A stretch of 18,159 nt of DNA, taken from NCBI GenBank assembly GCA_902459845.2, contig CABPSV020000363.1:1-18159 (forward strand). Reading direction: 5' to 3'. Below, one piece after another: positions 9,237 to 18,159 of this stretch. The DNA is from Hepatocystis sp. ex Piliocolobus tephrosceles (taxonomy: Eukaryota > Apicomplexa > Aconoidasida > Haemosporida > Plasmodiidae). Below the pieces are notes generated by a model. The model was not told the DNA's origin and searched no databases. It saw only the letters and a program-made list of their open reading frames with translations. Position 1 is the first letter of the stretch. Each line of letters starts with the position of its first letter. Made by a program: the position numbers and the translations under genes.

Positions 9237-9347
9237 TTTTAATTTTTTTTTTTTTGTTTAAAAATATTCATTTATAAAGTAAAAAAAAAGAGTATATATG
9301 TTGTCTTTTTAATGTCAATGTGTTATGTTAAATCATAAGAAACGATA

Positions 9348-9390
<43 letters not shown>

Positions 9391-9392
<2 letters not shown>

Positions 9393-9690
9393 CAATTTNN
9401 NNTAAGCAGTTTGGTATAAAGCAATTTGTTATAAAGCAGTTTGGTATAAAGCAATTTGTTATAAAGCAGTTTGGTATAAAGCAATTTGTTATAAAGCAGT
9501 TTGGTATAAAGCAATTTGTTATAAAGCAGTTTGGTATAAAGCAATTTGTTATAAAGCAGTTTGGTATAAAGCAATTTGTTATAAAGCAGTTTGGTATAAA
9601 GCAATTTGTTATAAAGCAGTTTGGTATAAAGCAATTTGTTATAAAGCAGTTTGGTATAAAGCAATTTGTTATAAAGCAGTTTGGTATAAA
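9391..9690. repeat. 30-bp dimeric tandem repeat with a 4-N gap
   Basis: About 9.5 copies of a 30-base unit made of two related 15-mers, GCAGTTTGGTATAAA and GCAATTTGTTATAAA, alternate with almost no divergence. The left end runs into NNNN at 9399-9402 and then a dA tract, so the assembled copy number is doubtful. The array ends about 165 bases before the ATG of the SNF2-type gene. Confidence 0.94.
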
Positions 9691-9853
9691 TACATCCATC
9701 CGCATTATTAACAATATATTAAAGAAAAAAAAAAAAAAAACGAAAAAAGTGGACCAAATAGGCCAAACGTTTATCAATTCTTTTAAAATTAAGAAGTCAG
9801 TACACTACTACATATAAGTTAATGTGTTGTTTTTGTACAATAGTAGTGATAAA

Positions 9854-12800
9854 ATGTTAAAAAAAGAAAATGTTGTAAATTGTGATTGTAACATACGTGT
9901 TGGGAGTATAAAAGATGTATGGTTTAAAAATGAAAATAATGATACAACTAATAATGTAGAGAGAGAAATAAAAGAAATAAATGGATGTAATAATACAGAA
10001 ATAGAGCATGAATATTTATATTCATGTGAACATTTACAAATCACAAAAAATAATAATGTATTTATGAGTAAACAGTTGAATGATTATATAAATAAACAAG
10101 CTAACTGGTTACTTGCTTTAGGAACGGACTCTTTTGAAAGCAACGAAGATATAATTGACGATATGGTTGATTTGTCAATCAAATTAAAACACTTATCGCT
10201 TAGAGATGCTTTAAAAAAGAAAAGAAAAAAAAATAGACGTGAAAAAAAAAAAAAAGAAAAACTTAAAAAGCGATATGGAACAAACGGTCAAAAAAATTAC
10301 AAAAATGTTGGCGAAAAAAATTACAAACATATCGACAAAGAGATTGAAAAAAACAATATGGTAGGTAGTGCTGTCTCAAGTCGCAAAACCAATTATGATT
10401 ATATAACAGATAAAAATACTTCTGTAAAGAAGATGATCGAAAATGGAGAAAAGTTATGTTTTGAAGAAAAGGCCGCTGAAGATTGTCCATCCGTAACCTC
10501 TATCAACTTATCTATATCTGAAAGTTCTAATAATAGTGATAGTACTCTTATGCATTCATGCGACAGTGAATTCTACCATAATTTTTCCCGTCGTTTTACG
10601 CTTACAAGGCAATTTATGAAGAACTTTGATTTTGACGAAGAAGAATTACAACTAATTAAACATTTAGAAAAAGCTAAGAATATATATGTTTCTTATATGC
10701 AAAATTTATTGTATCAATATATTAAAATGAAACCAGCGTATTCTTGTTTCGCCAATCCTTCAATAGGTATATTTGAAAATAATACAAAAAATGAAAATTT
10801 ATATTTTAAAAAAGTTGAAAAAAATAATATAAAATTAATTAATGCATTTTATGCAAATAAAACAATGTTACATGATATTCAAAAAGCACAAGATGGATTA
10901 CGCTTCGATATAGTAAAAGCTATGTTTGGTTTTAATATAATGAATAATACAAAACCAATGAAATTATTTATAAAAAATGTAAATAATTTAACTTATCGAA
11001 ATAAACATGTGTCTAAAATATGTAGTTATAAATCAACACAAAGTAAAAATAGAATAGAAACAACATATGATAATAATAACTTTAAAGAATTTAACAACTT
11101 AATGATAAAAAAAAATGGTTCTTATGATGGTAATAGTACTATATTTGATTTGGAAGGTACTATAAATGAACAAATAAAAAAAATCAATACAGAGTTTGAT
11201 GAAAATAAAATATCAACTATAACAACAGATGCTGGTATTAAAAAAATAACTACAGTAGTTATAAATCCTATTGATGAATATATAAAACAAATACAAAATA
11301 ATGTAAAAATTGTGAAAAAATCAAACAGTTTTAAGGAATATCTTTTTTTAAACCATTATAATGGGTTGAAAAGGCATAATAGTTATTTAAGTTTTTTATA
11401 TGAAGAAAAAAAAAAAAATCAAAAATCATTTGCTTATTTATGTTTGGATGTAATAAAAAATATTAATCAAAAAAAAGAGTTAATAGTTGAAAAAGAAGAA
11501 AAAGAAAGAATGCGATTGTTAAGAGAGAATGATATGGATGCATATATTAAATTGATACAAAATACAAAAAATAAAAAAATACAACAATTACTCGATGTTA
11601 CTGCAAACTTTTTAACCAATATGTCTAAGTCGGTGTTACGTCAAAAACAACAATCTGATCAACAAAATGGATCAACCATAGGTACAGCCACTAATAATAA
11701 AAATATAACTGAATGTGATTATTATACAAAAACGGATATACCAACTTATAAGCAAGCAAGAGAACAATATTATACCATTTCTCATACTATTAAAGAAAAG
11801 GTACAACAACCATCTATACTTATCGGAGGTGATCTTATGAAATATCAATTGGATGGATTAGAATGGTTAATATCTTTACATAACAATAAATTAAATGGTA
11901 TTTTAGCAGATGATATGGGTTTAGGTAAAACTATTCAAACAATTAGTTTATTTGCATATTTAAAAGAATATAAAAAAGAACAATTTGAAAAAAATATAAT
12001 TATTGTACCTTTATCTACATTACCTAATTGGTTAAGTGAATTTGAAAAATGGTGTCCATCTTTACGTATAATAACTTATAGAGGTACTAAATTAGAAAGA
12101 TATACACTTTCTAAAACATTGTTACATTCAGAGTTTGATATATGTATAACAACTTTTGATTATGTAATTAAAGAAAAAACATTATTAATGAAAGTATCAT
12201 GGGGTTATATAGTAATAGATGAAGGTCATCGAATGAAAAATAATAAATCGTGTTTACATAAAATTTTGTCAGAATTTAAAAGTAAAAATAGAATATTATT
12301 AACAGGTACACCATTACAAAATAACATGGCCGAATTATGGGCTTTATTAAATTTTCTTTTACCCCAAGTATTTTCATCATGTGTTGATTTTGAACAATGG
12401 TTTAGTGATTCTTTAAATAATGAGAAAGATGTTTGTAATGCGATAAAAGAAGAAGAACAACTTTTAATTATTAACAGATTACATACTATGTTATTACCAT
12501 TCATGTTAAGACGTATAAAAAAAGATGTATTATATTGTTTACCAAAAAAATATGAATATAACATATATATAGATATGTCATTGTATCAAAAAATTATGTA
12601 TAAAAATATGCAAAAAAAAGGACATAAACAAATTAGTAGTGATGGTTATAAAATGACAAAATCTTTTCAAAATTTACTTATGCAATTAAGAAAAGTTGTT
12701 AATCATCCATATTTATTTTTAGAAGAATATAACATTGATGATATGATTATAAAATGTAGTGCAAAATTTGAATTATTAGATAGAATGTTACCAAAACTGT

Positions 12801-14785
12801 TAAAATTTAATCATAAAATTTTAATTTTTTCACAAATGACTACATTAATGGATATTTTATCTGACTATCTTGAATATCGAGGTTATGGGTATCACAGGTT
12901 AGATGGTACTGTCAGTTTTCAGGAAAGGAAGCGTATTATTGAAGAGTTTAATCAAAAAGGTGGGGTAAAAGTAGAAGCACAACCACAGCCAGAAGCAGAA
13001 GCAGAAGCAGAAGCAGAAGCAGAAGCAGAAGCAGAAGCACAACCACAACCACAACCACAACCACAACCACAACCAAAGTTAGAAACACAACCACAGTTAG
13101 AAACACAACCACAGTTAGAAACACAACCCAAAGCAAACATATTCATTTTGTCAACGAGATCAGGTAGTCTAGGATTAAATCTACAATCTGCTGACACAGT
13201 CATAATTTTCGATAGTGATTTTAATCCACATCAAGATATACAAGCTATGTGTAGATGCCATAGATTAGGTCAAAATAACGTAGTAAAAGTTTTTCGGTTT
13301 ATAACCTTATCGGGTGTTGAAAATTTTATTTTTAAGAGAGCACAAGAAAAATTAAGTATGAACGATAAAGTAATTCAAGCAGGATTATTCAACAAAATGC
13401 ATAACGATGAAGATAGACAAAACAAATTAAAATATATTTTACAAAAAAAACAAAATATGGATAATTATGTAACTACTGAACCAACAAATCCAATATCTGT
13501 AAATCATTTTATGAGTAGAAGTGATAAAGAATTAGAGTATTTTATGAATTATGATAAAAAATATTTTGGAGAAACATATTTTACAATCTTAAACAATATG
13601 TATATAGCTAATCCGAAATGTGAACAATTTACTTATATGAGTGAAGATGAGGAGGATAGTGTAAGTGATGATGGGAAAGTAGAAAAAGGTGAGAATATAT
13701 ATAACAAAAAAAAAAGTGAGCAAAATAAACATATAAATAGTGAAAATATAAACAATAACAATATTAATACAACCATCAACCGAAACAAACGAAAATATAA
13801 TAATTTGGTACAAACAACGGAACAAAACAATGATGGTGGTGTTGGTGATGGTGTTGGTGTTGGTGTTGGTGGTGGTGTTGGTGGTGGTGTTGGTGATGGT
13901 GTTGGTGGTGGTGATGGTGGTGGTGTTGGTGGTGGTGATGATGACCTAGGTAATGATAAAAAAAAAATAAAATTAGAATCAGCTGAATGTAATGATAAGA
14001 AGAAAGATACTTTATTGGGTATAGAAGATGATGGTATAGACGAAGTAACAACTGAGAAGGTACAAAGTAGTATTACCGAACCGATTGGATTAAAAAATGA
14101 AGAAACTATAACAGATTATTATGCTTATATTACAAACGAACAAAACCAAAGTGAAATAGAAAAGATTTTAATAAATACAAATAAGTTAATAAACAAACAA
14201 GAGTTAGATGCTAACTATTTTTTTGTGGAAGAAGATAAAGTATTTGAAGAAGCGAAAGTAGACTTTAAGCGAACACGAAAAGTTATAAATAAAAATCTAT
14301 GGGATGAAGAAAAGTTAACAGAAGATCAGTTTATTGACATGTACGACCCTGCGAGTGATGGTGAAAGTGGTGGTGAAAGTGGTGATAACAGTGGTGATAA
14401 CAGTGGTGATAACAGTGGTGATAACAGTGGTGGTAATATAGTTAAAAATGAAGTAACAGACGCAACTGAACAAAATATTACAGACGCAACTGAACAAAAT
14501 ATTACAGACGCAACTGAACAAAGTATTACAGACGCAACTGAACAAAATATTACAGACGCAACTGAACAAAGTATTACAGACGCAACTAAACAAAATATTA
14601 CAGACGCAACTGAACAAAGTATTACAGACGCAACTAAACAAAGTATTACAGACGCAACTGAACAAAATATTACAGACGCAACTGAACAAAGTATTACAGA
14701 CGCAACTAAACAAAATATTACAGATGCAACTGAACAAAGTATTACAGACGCAACTGAACAAAATATTACAGATGCAAATGAATAA
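9854..14785 (+). CDS. SNF2/BRG1-type chromatin-remodelling ATPase
   Basis: The product is a nuclear ATP-driven remodeller that moves or evicts nucleosomes. It is best matched to the SWI/SNF (Snf2, Sth1, BRG1) subfamily. Taking ATG 9854, the first ATG after the in-frame stop at 9815-9817, gives 1643 residues. A basic N-terminal region is followed by an HSA/post-HSA-like segment (KERMRLLRENDMDAYIKLIQ, about 552-571). The ATPase core starts with DLMKYQLDGLEWL near 660 and shows ADDMGLGKT at 685-693, DEGH at 789-792, LTGTPLQNN at 816-824, STRSGSLGLNL from 1100 and RCHRLGQ at 1134-1140. A SnAC-like stretch (VNHFMSRSDKELEYFM) lies near 1217-1232. No bromodomain is visible. Oddities are a Glu-Ala/Gln-Pro insert inside lobe 2, a Gly/Val tract, SGDN repeats, and an end in an eight-residue repeat. 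Confidence 0.95.
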   Translation: MLKKENVVNCDCNIRVGSIKDVWFKNENNDTTNNVEREIKEINGCNNTEIEHEYLYSCEHLQITKNNNVFMSKQLNDYINKQANWLLALGTDSFESNEDIIDDMVDLSIKLKHLSLRDALKKKRKKNRREKKKKEKLKKRYGTNGQKNYKNVGEKNYKHIDKEIEKNNMVGSAVSSRKTNYDYITDKNTSVKKMIENGEKLCFEEKAAEDCPSVTSINLSISESSNNSDSTLMHSCDSEFYHNFSRRFTLTRQFMKNFDFDEEELQLIKHLEKAKNIYVSYMQNLLYQYIKMKPAYSCFANPSIGIFENNTKNENLYFKKVEKNNIKLINAFYANKTMLHDIQKAQDGLRFDIVKAMFGFNIMNNTKPMKLFIKNVNNLTYRNKHVSKICSYKSTQSKNRIETTYDNNNFKEFNNLMIKKNGSYDGNSTIFDLEGTINEQIKKINTEFDENKISTITTDAGIKKITTVVINPIDEYIKQIQNNVKIVKKSNSFKEYLFLNHYNGLKRHNSYLSFLYEEKKKNQKSFAYLCLDVIKNINQKKELIVEKEEKERMRLLRENDMDAYIKLIQNTKNKKIQQLLDVTANFLTNMSKSVLRQKQQSDQQNGSTIGTATNNKNITECDYYTKTDIPTYKQAREQYYTISHTIKEKVQQPSILIGGDLMKYQLDGLEWLISLHNNKLNGILADDMGLGKTIQTISLFAYLKEYKKEQFEKNIIIVPLSTLPNWLSEFEKWCPSLRIITYRGTKLERYTLSKTLLHSEFDICITTFDYVIKEKTLLMKVSWGYIVIDEGHRMKNNKSCLHKILSEFKSKNRILLTGTPLQNNMAELWALLNFLLPQVFSSCVDFEQWFSDSLNNEKDVCNAIKEEEQLLIINRLHTMLLPFMLRRIKKDVLYCLPKKYEYNIYIDMSLYQKIMYKNMQKKGHKQISSDGYKMTKSFQNLLMQLRKVVNHPYLFLEEYNIDDMIIKCSAKFELLDRMLPKLLKFNHKILIFSQMTTLMDILSDYLEYRGYGYHRLDGTVSFQERKRIIEEFNQKGGVKVEAQPQPEAEAEAEAEAEAEAEAQPQPQPQPQPQPKLETQPQLETQPQLETQPKANIFILSTRSGSLGLNLQSADTVIIFDSDFNPHQDIQAMCRCHRLGQNNVVKVFRFITLSGVENFIFKRAQEKLSMNDKVIQAGLFNKMHNDEDRQNKLKYILQKKQNMDNYVTTEPTNPISVNHFMSRSDKELEYFMNYDKKYFGETYFTILNNMYIANPKCEQFTYMSEDEEDSVSDDGKVEKGENIYNKKKSEQNKHINSENINNNNINTTINRNKRKYNNLVQTTEQNNDGGVGDGVGVGVGGGVGGGVGDGVGGGDGGGVGGGDDDLGNDKKKIKLESAECNDKKKDTLLGIEDDGIDEVTTEKVQSSITEPIGLKNEETITDYYAYITNEQNQSEIEKILINTNKLINKQELDANYFFVEEDKVFEEAKVDFKRTRKVINKNLWDEEKLTEDQFIDMYDPASDGESGGESGDNSGDNSGDNSGDNSGGNIVKNEVTDATEQNITDATEQNITDATEQSITDATEQNITDATEQSITDATKQNITDATEQSITDATKQSITDATEQNITDATEQSITDATKQNITDATEQSITDATEQNITDANE
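12964..13136 (+). repeat. EA, QP and LETQPQ coding repeats inside the ATPase core
   Basis: Dipeptide runs of Glu-Ala then Gln-Pro, followed by LETQPQ copies, occupy residues of about 1038-1094. They sit between the helix ending EEFNQ and the motif V strand IFILSTR, where family members usually have only a few residues. Six-base and 18-base units keep the frame. Confidence 0.92.
13833..13939 (+). repeat. Gly/Val/Asp coding microsatellite in SNF2-type gene
   Basis: GGT, GTT and GAT codons alternate to give a Gly-rich GVGDGVGVGVGGG-type segment at about residues 1327-1362, C-terminal to the SnAC-like region. It is a G-rich strand patch in an otherwise A/T-dominated gene. Confidence 0.9.
14355..14436 (+). 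repeat. 12-bp coding repeat (SGDN/SGES)
   Basis: Short 12-base units encode SGES then SGDN, about six copies in all, just before the 24-bp terminal array. Confidence 0.88.
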
Positions 14786-14844
14786 AGTATTACACTATTG
14801 AACAAAATATTACAGACACTGCTAGACAAAATGTAACATATGAC
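14455..14844 (+). repeat. 24-bp repeat array crossing the SNF2-type stop codon
   Basis: Fourteen copies, the last incomplete, of a 24-base unit encode [N/S]ITDAT[E/K]Q up to the TAA at 14783-14785. Asn/Ser and Glu/Lys variants alternate, which suggests duplication of multi-unit blocks. Two or three further degenerate copies continue after the stop, one with a 4-base deletion, to about 14844. Confidence 0.92.
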
Positions 14845-15361
14845 GAATGTACTGACGTCGGTGTATTTATCACTTCAAAAAAAAAAAAAAAAAATAAATA
14901 ACTAACATTGATATAAAACATAAAAAGTTAAGAAAAAAAAACAAAAATAAGTGTCTTAGCTTATTACAATTTGTTGTAAAGACACAAGAATGGCTAAATC
15001 TTCAAACACAGCATGAGGAATATATTATTAAAAAAAAATACATCAGCATGTAAATACATCAGCATGTAAATATGGCATAGATATAAAAAAAAACGCAATT
15101 TTTAGCGTATTTTCAAAAGCCTTTTTTTTTATCTTATTTTTAAAAGCATTTTTTAGCCAATTTTCAAACGCATTTTTTATCCTATTTTCAAATGCATTTT
15201 TTAGCGTGTTTTTTTTTTTTTTTTTTTACCTATTTTTTTTTTTTTTTTTTTGTCAATTTTTTAGTTATTTGATTTGTCATTTTTAATATGAACAATGTGC
15301 ACATTATATAGTGACATTTATATAGCGATATTTATATAGCGACTTTTATATTTGTACCTCT

Positions 15362-15412
<51 letters not shown>

Positions 15413-15524
15413 TGTTTATATAAAATTTTTTTGATTTGCCAAAGAGTGTATACAAAAAAAAAGAAAAAAAAAAATAAACACACACTGCTTATAGATGTAT
15501 ACGCAAACAAACTCAGCTTATGTG
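14786..15524. other. Convergent spacer between two 3' ends
   Basis: Both flanking genes end here, so it should hold two 3' UTRs and terminators. The first 100 bases are a decayed continuation of the SNF2-type coding repeat. Beyond them are a direct repeat of ACATCAGCATGTAAAT near 15040-15071, an imperfect array of about 24 bases at 15096-15209, three copies of TTATATAGYGA-type sequence at 15304-15347 and a T tract of about 48 bases at 15363-15410. No RNA gene or further ORF was recognised. Confidence 0.72.
15096..15209. repeat. Imperfect ~24-bp tandem repeat in convergent spacer
   Basis: Four to five copies of a unit of the form GCATTTTTTAGCCAATTTTC, with spacing of about 24 bases between GCATTTTTT cores at 15146, 15170 and 15194. 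Sequence divergence between copies marks it as older than the other arrays here. Confidence 0.75.
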
Positions 15525-18159
15525 TTACAAATTTCTTCTTTTTATAACGATGTCTATTTGGAAAGGATGATGAACTAATTCGTTAATTATTTCGTTTTCA
15601 GAGTCCTAAAAAAAATAACAAAAAAAGAAAGTATATATATAGTACCCATGATATATATGTGCGCATAAAAAAATATATAATCAATTTGTCATTTTTTTTT
15701 TTGTCATTTTTTTTTGTCATTTTTTTTTGTCATTTTTTTTTGTCATTTTTTTTTGTCATTTTTTTTTGTCATTTTTTTTTTTTTTTTTACCTTCTTGTTA
15801 GCTAGCTGACTTATAATTGACAACACTTGTTTATGGAATTTGGAAGAAAATACGTTTTTATTATTATTCATGATATAATTTATATTTGAAGCTACACCAA
15901 TGTATGTACAACATAATGTATAAGTGTTATATAATAATATTAATTGTTTGTATGTTAATTTGTTTAACTGTAAATGTATAATATGATAGTTGTCACTACG
16001 TTTATTTTGTCCATAATTTAGGTTTTTATTTTGGAAAATAATATAGTTATATATTAAAAGAAGTATGTTACGAGCGTTTTGGAGGTTTTCAAAGTAGTTG
16101 TTCTTGTTTTTATTGTCATGGCTATCACTACAAGTGTCACTACTGTTTCTACATCCATTTTTATAAATTTTTTCATCACATTTTGTATCATATTCATCCA
16201 TTATAACAATCTGTTTTGTATTAACAGTAGGATATTTATCACATATGGAGGTATAATTATATACATAGTCGTTAGGATAAGTGTTCAGTTTTTCGTTACC
16301 TGTTATTTCTATGTATAACCCATTATTACTATTATAAATTTTGTTCCATTTTGTGTTTGTTGGCAATTTTAAAAAAGAATTCTGTATTAATTGTTCACAT
16401 GTTTGTATTTTGATCTGTTTTATTTTGTTAATAAAATTTCGCTTTTTTTTTGTTTCTTTCTTTTTTTCATATTTATTATTTTTCATTCGTTCATATATTT
16501 TTAATTCATGTTGATACAAACTCGATTGATTTGTGTTCTCTACATTAGTATATCCACCATTGTAAGAAAGAGAAGGAAGAGAAGAATGTGTATTTGTTAT
16601 GGTGTGAGGTAATGTTTTATTATGACTGGTCATATTTTTTTCTTTATTAAGCTGATGTAAATGTTTATTACTATAGTGACTCATATCATAATATAAAAAT
16701 AAAATTTTATAAAATAAAATATTAAATAGTTTGATATTATTATTTGTATATAAATGTGAACTAAAAAACAAAGCTATATGTATAAGTTGTGATAGGTTAT
16801 TGCATGTGTATATATTTTTTTCTATAAATTTTTTGCTATATATTTTATATTTATAACATAAAAAAAAAAATTGCATTAGTATACTTTTAGATTTTAAATG
16901 GTATAATATATAACATAGTAAGTGGAAGTTATTTGTTCGTTCTGTCATTAGTAGTGGTGATGATGGTGGTGGTGGTGCTACTGCTACTACCGACCTTTTT
17001 TTTATTTTATTTTTTTTTTTTTTTCGAAAAAAAAATTTATCAAGTATTAATGAAAGAAAATAATTTCTCCAGTCATCATCAATATATATGTTATGATCAA
17101 TTAATATTTTTAAGTATAATAACATTTTTTTTATTTTTACTTTATCGAATTTTCTATATAATTTTTCTTTATATATATCATGACTACTATTATTGTTATA
17201 ATTATCTACGTGCGTCAACTGGGCAAATTTTTTCTCAATAATGCACTTTTTTTGGTTTTTTTTTCTACTACTGTATTTTAATTTATGTTTTTTCAAAAAA
17301 AAGGAATTCATTTTATTTTTCTTTTTTTTTTGTTTGTATAAAAACAAATAATCAGAGGACGGTTTATAGACGTCCATAATCACTTCTAACATTTTTTTAC
17401 TTTTTCTATTCCCATTACCTTCGTTTTTGTTTTCCTTCCCATTTTCACTTTTAATTTCTGCTCCATTTTTACTATTTTCTTTTTTGTACATGTACATGTG
17501 AATACTAATTTCTATTAACATTTTCGAACTTATTTTGTCTATGTTTTGTAATATATAATTTGTTACATGTTCTATAAAAGAGTTATCGTTGCGTCTGTAT
17601 TTTAGTATTGTCAAAATCAGTGTACATGTATCTATCACACTGTATTGGTCGTAGTTAGTTTTTTTTTTTAAGCCATAGGTTGAAACAAAATTGTTTTGAA
17701 TATAACTAAGCGATTTTTTAAATTCTATAAAGTTTATGTTGTTATTTGTTTTTAGTATATATTTAAGCATAATTACAATGTCAAAAGGTGAAAAATGCAA
17801 AAATTCATTTTTCGCATATTTTATGATTACTTTATTTACATCTTCTACATCTTCTACATATTTTATATCTTTTACACCTTTTACACCTTTTACACCTTTT
17901 ATATTTTCTACATCTTCTACATATTTTATATCTTTTACACCTTTTATATTTTCTACATCTTCTACATATTTTATATCTTTTACACCTTTTATATTTTCTA
18001 CATCTTCTACACCTTTTATATTTTCTACACCTTTTACACCTTTTATATTTTCTACATCTTCTACATATTTTATATCTTTTACACCTTCTACATCTTCTAC
18101 ATCTTCTACATCTTCTACACCTTTTACACCTTTTATATTTTCTACATCTTCTACATATT
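15525..18159 (-). CDS. Large protein of unknown function, 5' end beyond the window
   Basis: I do not recognise this protein. Two exons are in the window: 15791-18159 (open to the right edge) and 15525-15605, joined by a 185-base intron with donor AAG|GTAAAA and acceptor TTTTAG, phase 0. The junction reads QLANKK|DSENEIINELVHHPF and the protein ends IVIKRRNL before TAA. About 816 residues are visible. The N-terminal part is a tripeptide repeat; then come predicted-helical Leu/Ile/Asn-rich stretches (FDIVIMLKYIL, IDTCTLILTILKYRR) broken by Lys- and Asn-rich low complexity and a PPPPSS run. The TTG at 17798-17800 is not a start, since the frame continues through it. The helical pattern could suit a helical-repeat protein such as those of apicomplexan organelles, but I see no RAP domain or other signature. 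Confidence 0.85.
15685..15780. repeat. 13-bp tandem repeat GTCATTTTTTTTT in intron
   Basis: About seven copies of a 13-base unit of GTCAT plus T-run sit at the donor side of intron 15606-15790. Reading through it from the upstream exon gives a Lys-rich tail and a stop, which would be the product if the intron were retained. Confidence 0.9.
17838..18159 (-). repeat. 9-bp coding repeat, tripeptides VED/VEN/IKG/VKG/VKD/IKY
   Basis: The whole of the right edge is built from 9-base units that encode a branched residue (Val/Ile), a charged residue (Glu/Lys) and Asp, Asn, Gly or Tyr. Every triplet from 17840 to 18157 stays in frame with the exon to the left, with no stop. Blocks such as VEDVENIKG-VKDIKY recur, showing higher-order duplication. 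The array continues past the window. Confidence 0.93.

Larger units (their letters stand above)
8469..9853. other. Upstream region of the SNF2-type gene
   Basis: This 1.4-kb stretch holds T tracts near 8476-8503, A tracts near 8578-8594 and 9019-9045, TA-rich steps at 8860-8940, an 18-bp array at 9130-9236, an A tract at 9348-9391, an assembly gap of four N at 9399-9402 and a 30-bp dimeric repeat to 9690. The 5' UTR and promoter of the plus-strand gene must lie here. A short minus-strand open segment at 8659-8717 begins with ATG and ends at a good donor but was not accepted as an exon. Otherwise nothing gene-like is seen. Confidence 0.7.

Noticed and set aside
9391..9690. CRISPR-like array with regular spacing
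   Set aside because: The 30-base unit is continuous tandem sequence with no unique spacers, and the genome is clearly eukaryotic.
9824..9853. Start of the SNF2-type protein at 9824
   Set aside because: The codon there is GTG. The first in-frame ATG after the upstream stop is at 9854, which a eukaryotic gene should use.
12948..14829. Minus-strand ORFs opposite the SNF2-type gene (poly-Val, His-rich, Cys-Val repeats)
   Set aside because: They are antisense shadows of the in-frame coding repeats. The plus strand carries the conserved motifs.

Overview
The window looks like nuclear chromosomal DNA of a malaria parasite (Plasmodium or a close haemosporidian). It is extremely AT-rich, has dA/dT tracts of up to about 65 bases, short AT-rich introns with GTAA/GTAT donors, and long low-complexity inserts (Asn, Lys, Glu, Asp) inside conserved eukaryotic proteins. 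The gene set (ORC5, a DHHC acyltransferase, a SNF2/BRG1-type remodeller and an unrecognised protein) fits this. The species cannot be told from sequence alone.

Layout from left to right. Bases 1-558 are mostly non-coding, with one low-complexity-free island near 76-185. Bases 559-3570 (minus) are an intact single-exon ORC5 gene with two in-frame repeat arrays. Bases 3571-5524 are a repeat-filled spacer. Bases 5525-7860 (minus) are a nine-exon DHHC palmitoyltransferase gene, assembled here from splice signals; its exons are mostly under 100 bp and only the DHHC exon is visible as an ORF. Bases 7971-8468 (plus) hold a possible small two-exon membrane-protein gene whose intron contains a hexanucleotide (TTAGTG) microsatellite. 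Bases 8469-9853 are the upstream region of the remodeller, with a 30-bp dimeric repeat beside a 4-base assembly gap. Bases 9854-14785 (plus) are a SNF2-family ATPase with HSA, two-lobe helicase and SnAC-like regions, ending inside a 24-bp repeat array that continues past the stop codon. Bases 14786-15524 are a convergent spacer. Bases 15525-18159 (minus) are the C-terminal part of a large unrecognised protein; its N-terminus runs off the right edge through a tripeptide repeat.

The genes are ordinary nuclear housekeeping or regulatory genes (replication licensing, protein lipidation, chromatin remodelling), each with its own promoter. Nothing suggests an operon or a mobile element. The most unusual content is the repeat biology. 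Repeats inside exons have periods that are multiples of three (6, 9/18, 12, 24, 27), while three separate introns carry 13-bp repeats. The remodeller seems to have lost its original C-terminus by a stop codon plus a 4-base deletion in the repeat array. Two genes share the same Val-Glu-Asp/Val-Glu-Asn repeat. The best candidate for something undescribed is the small plus-strand gene at 7971-8468.
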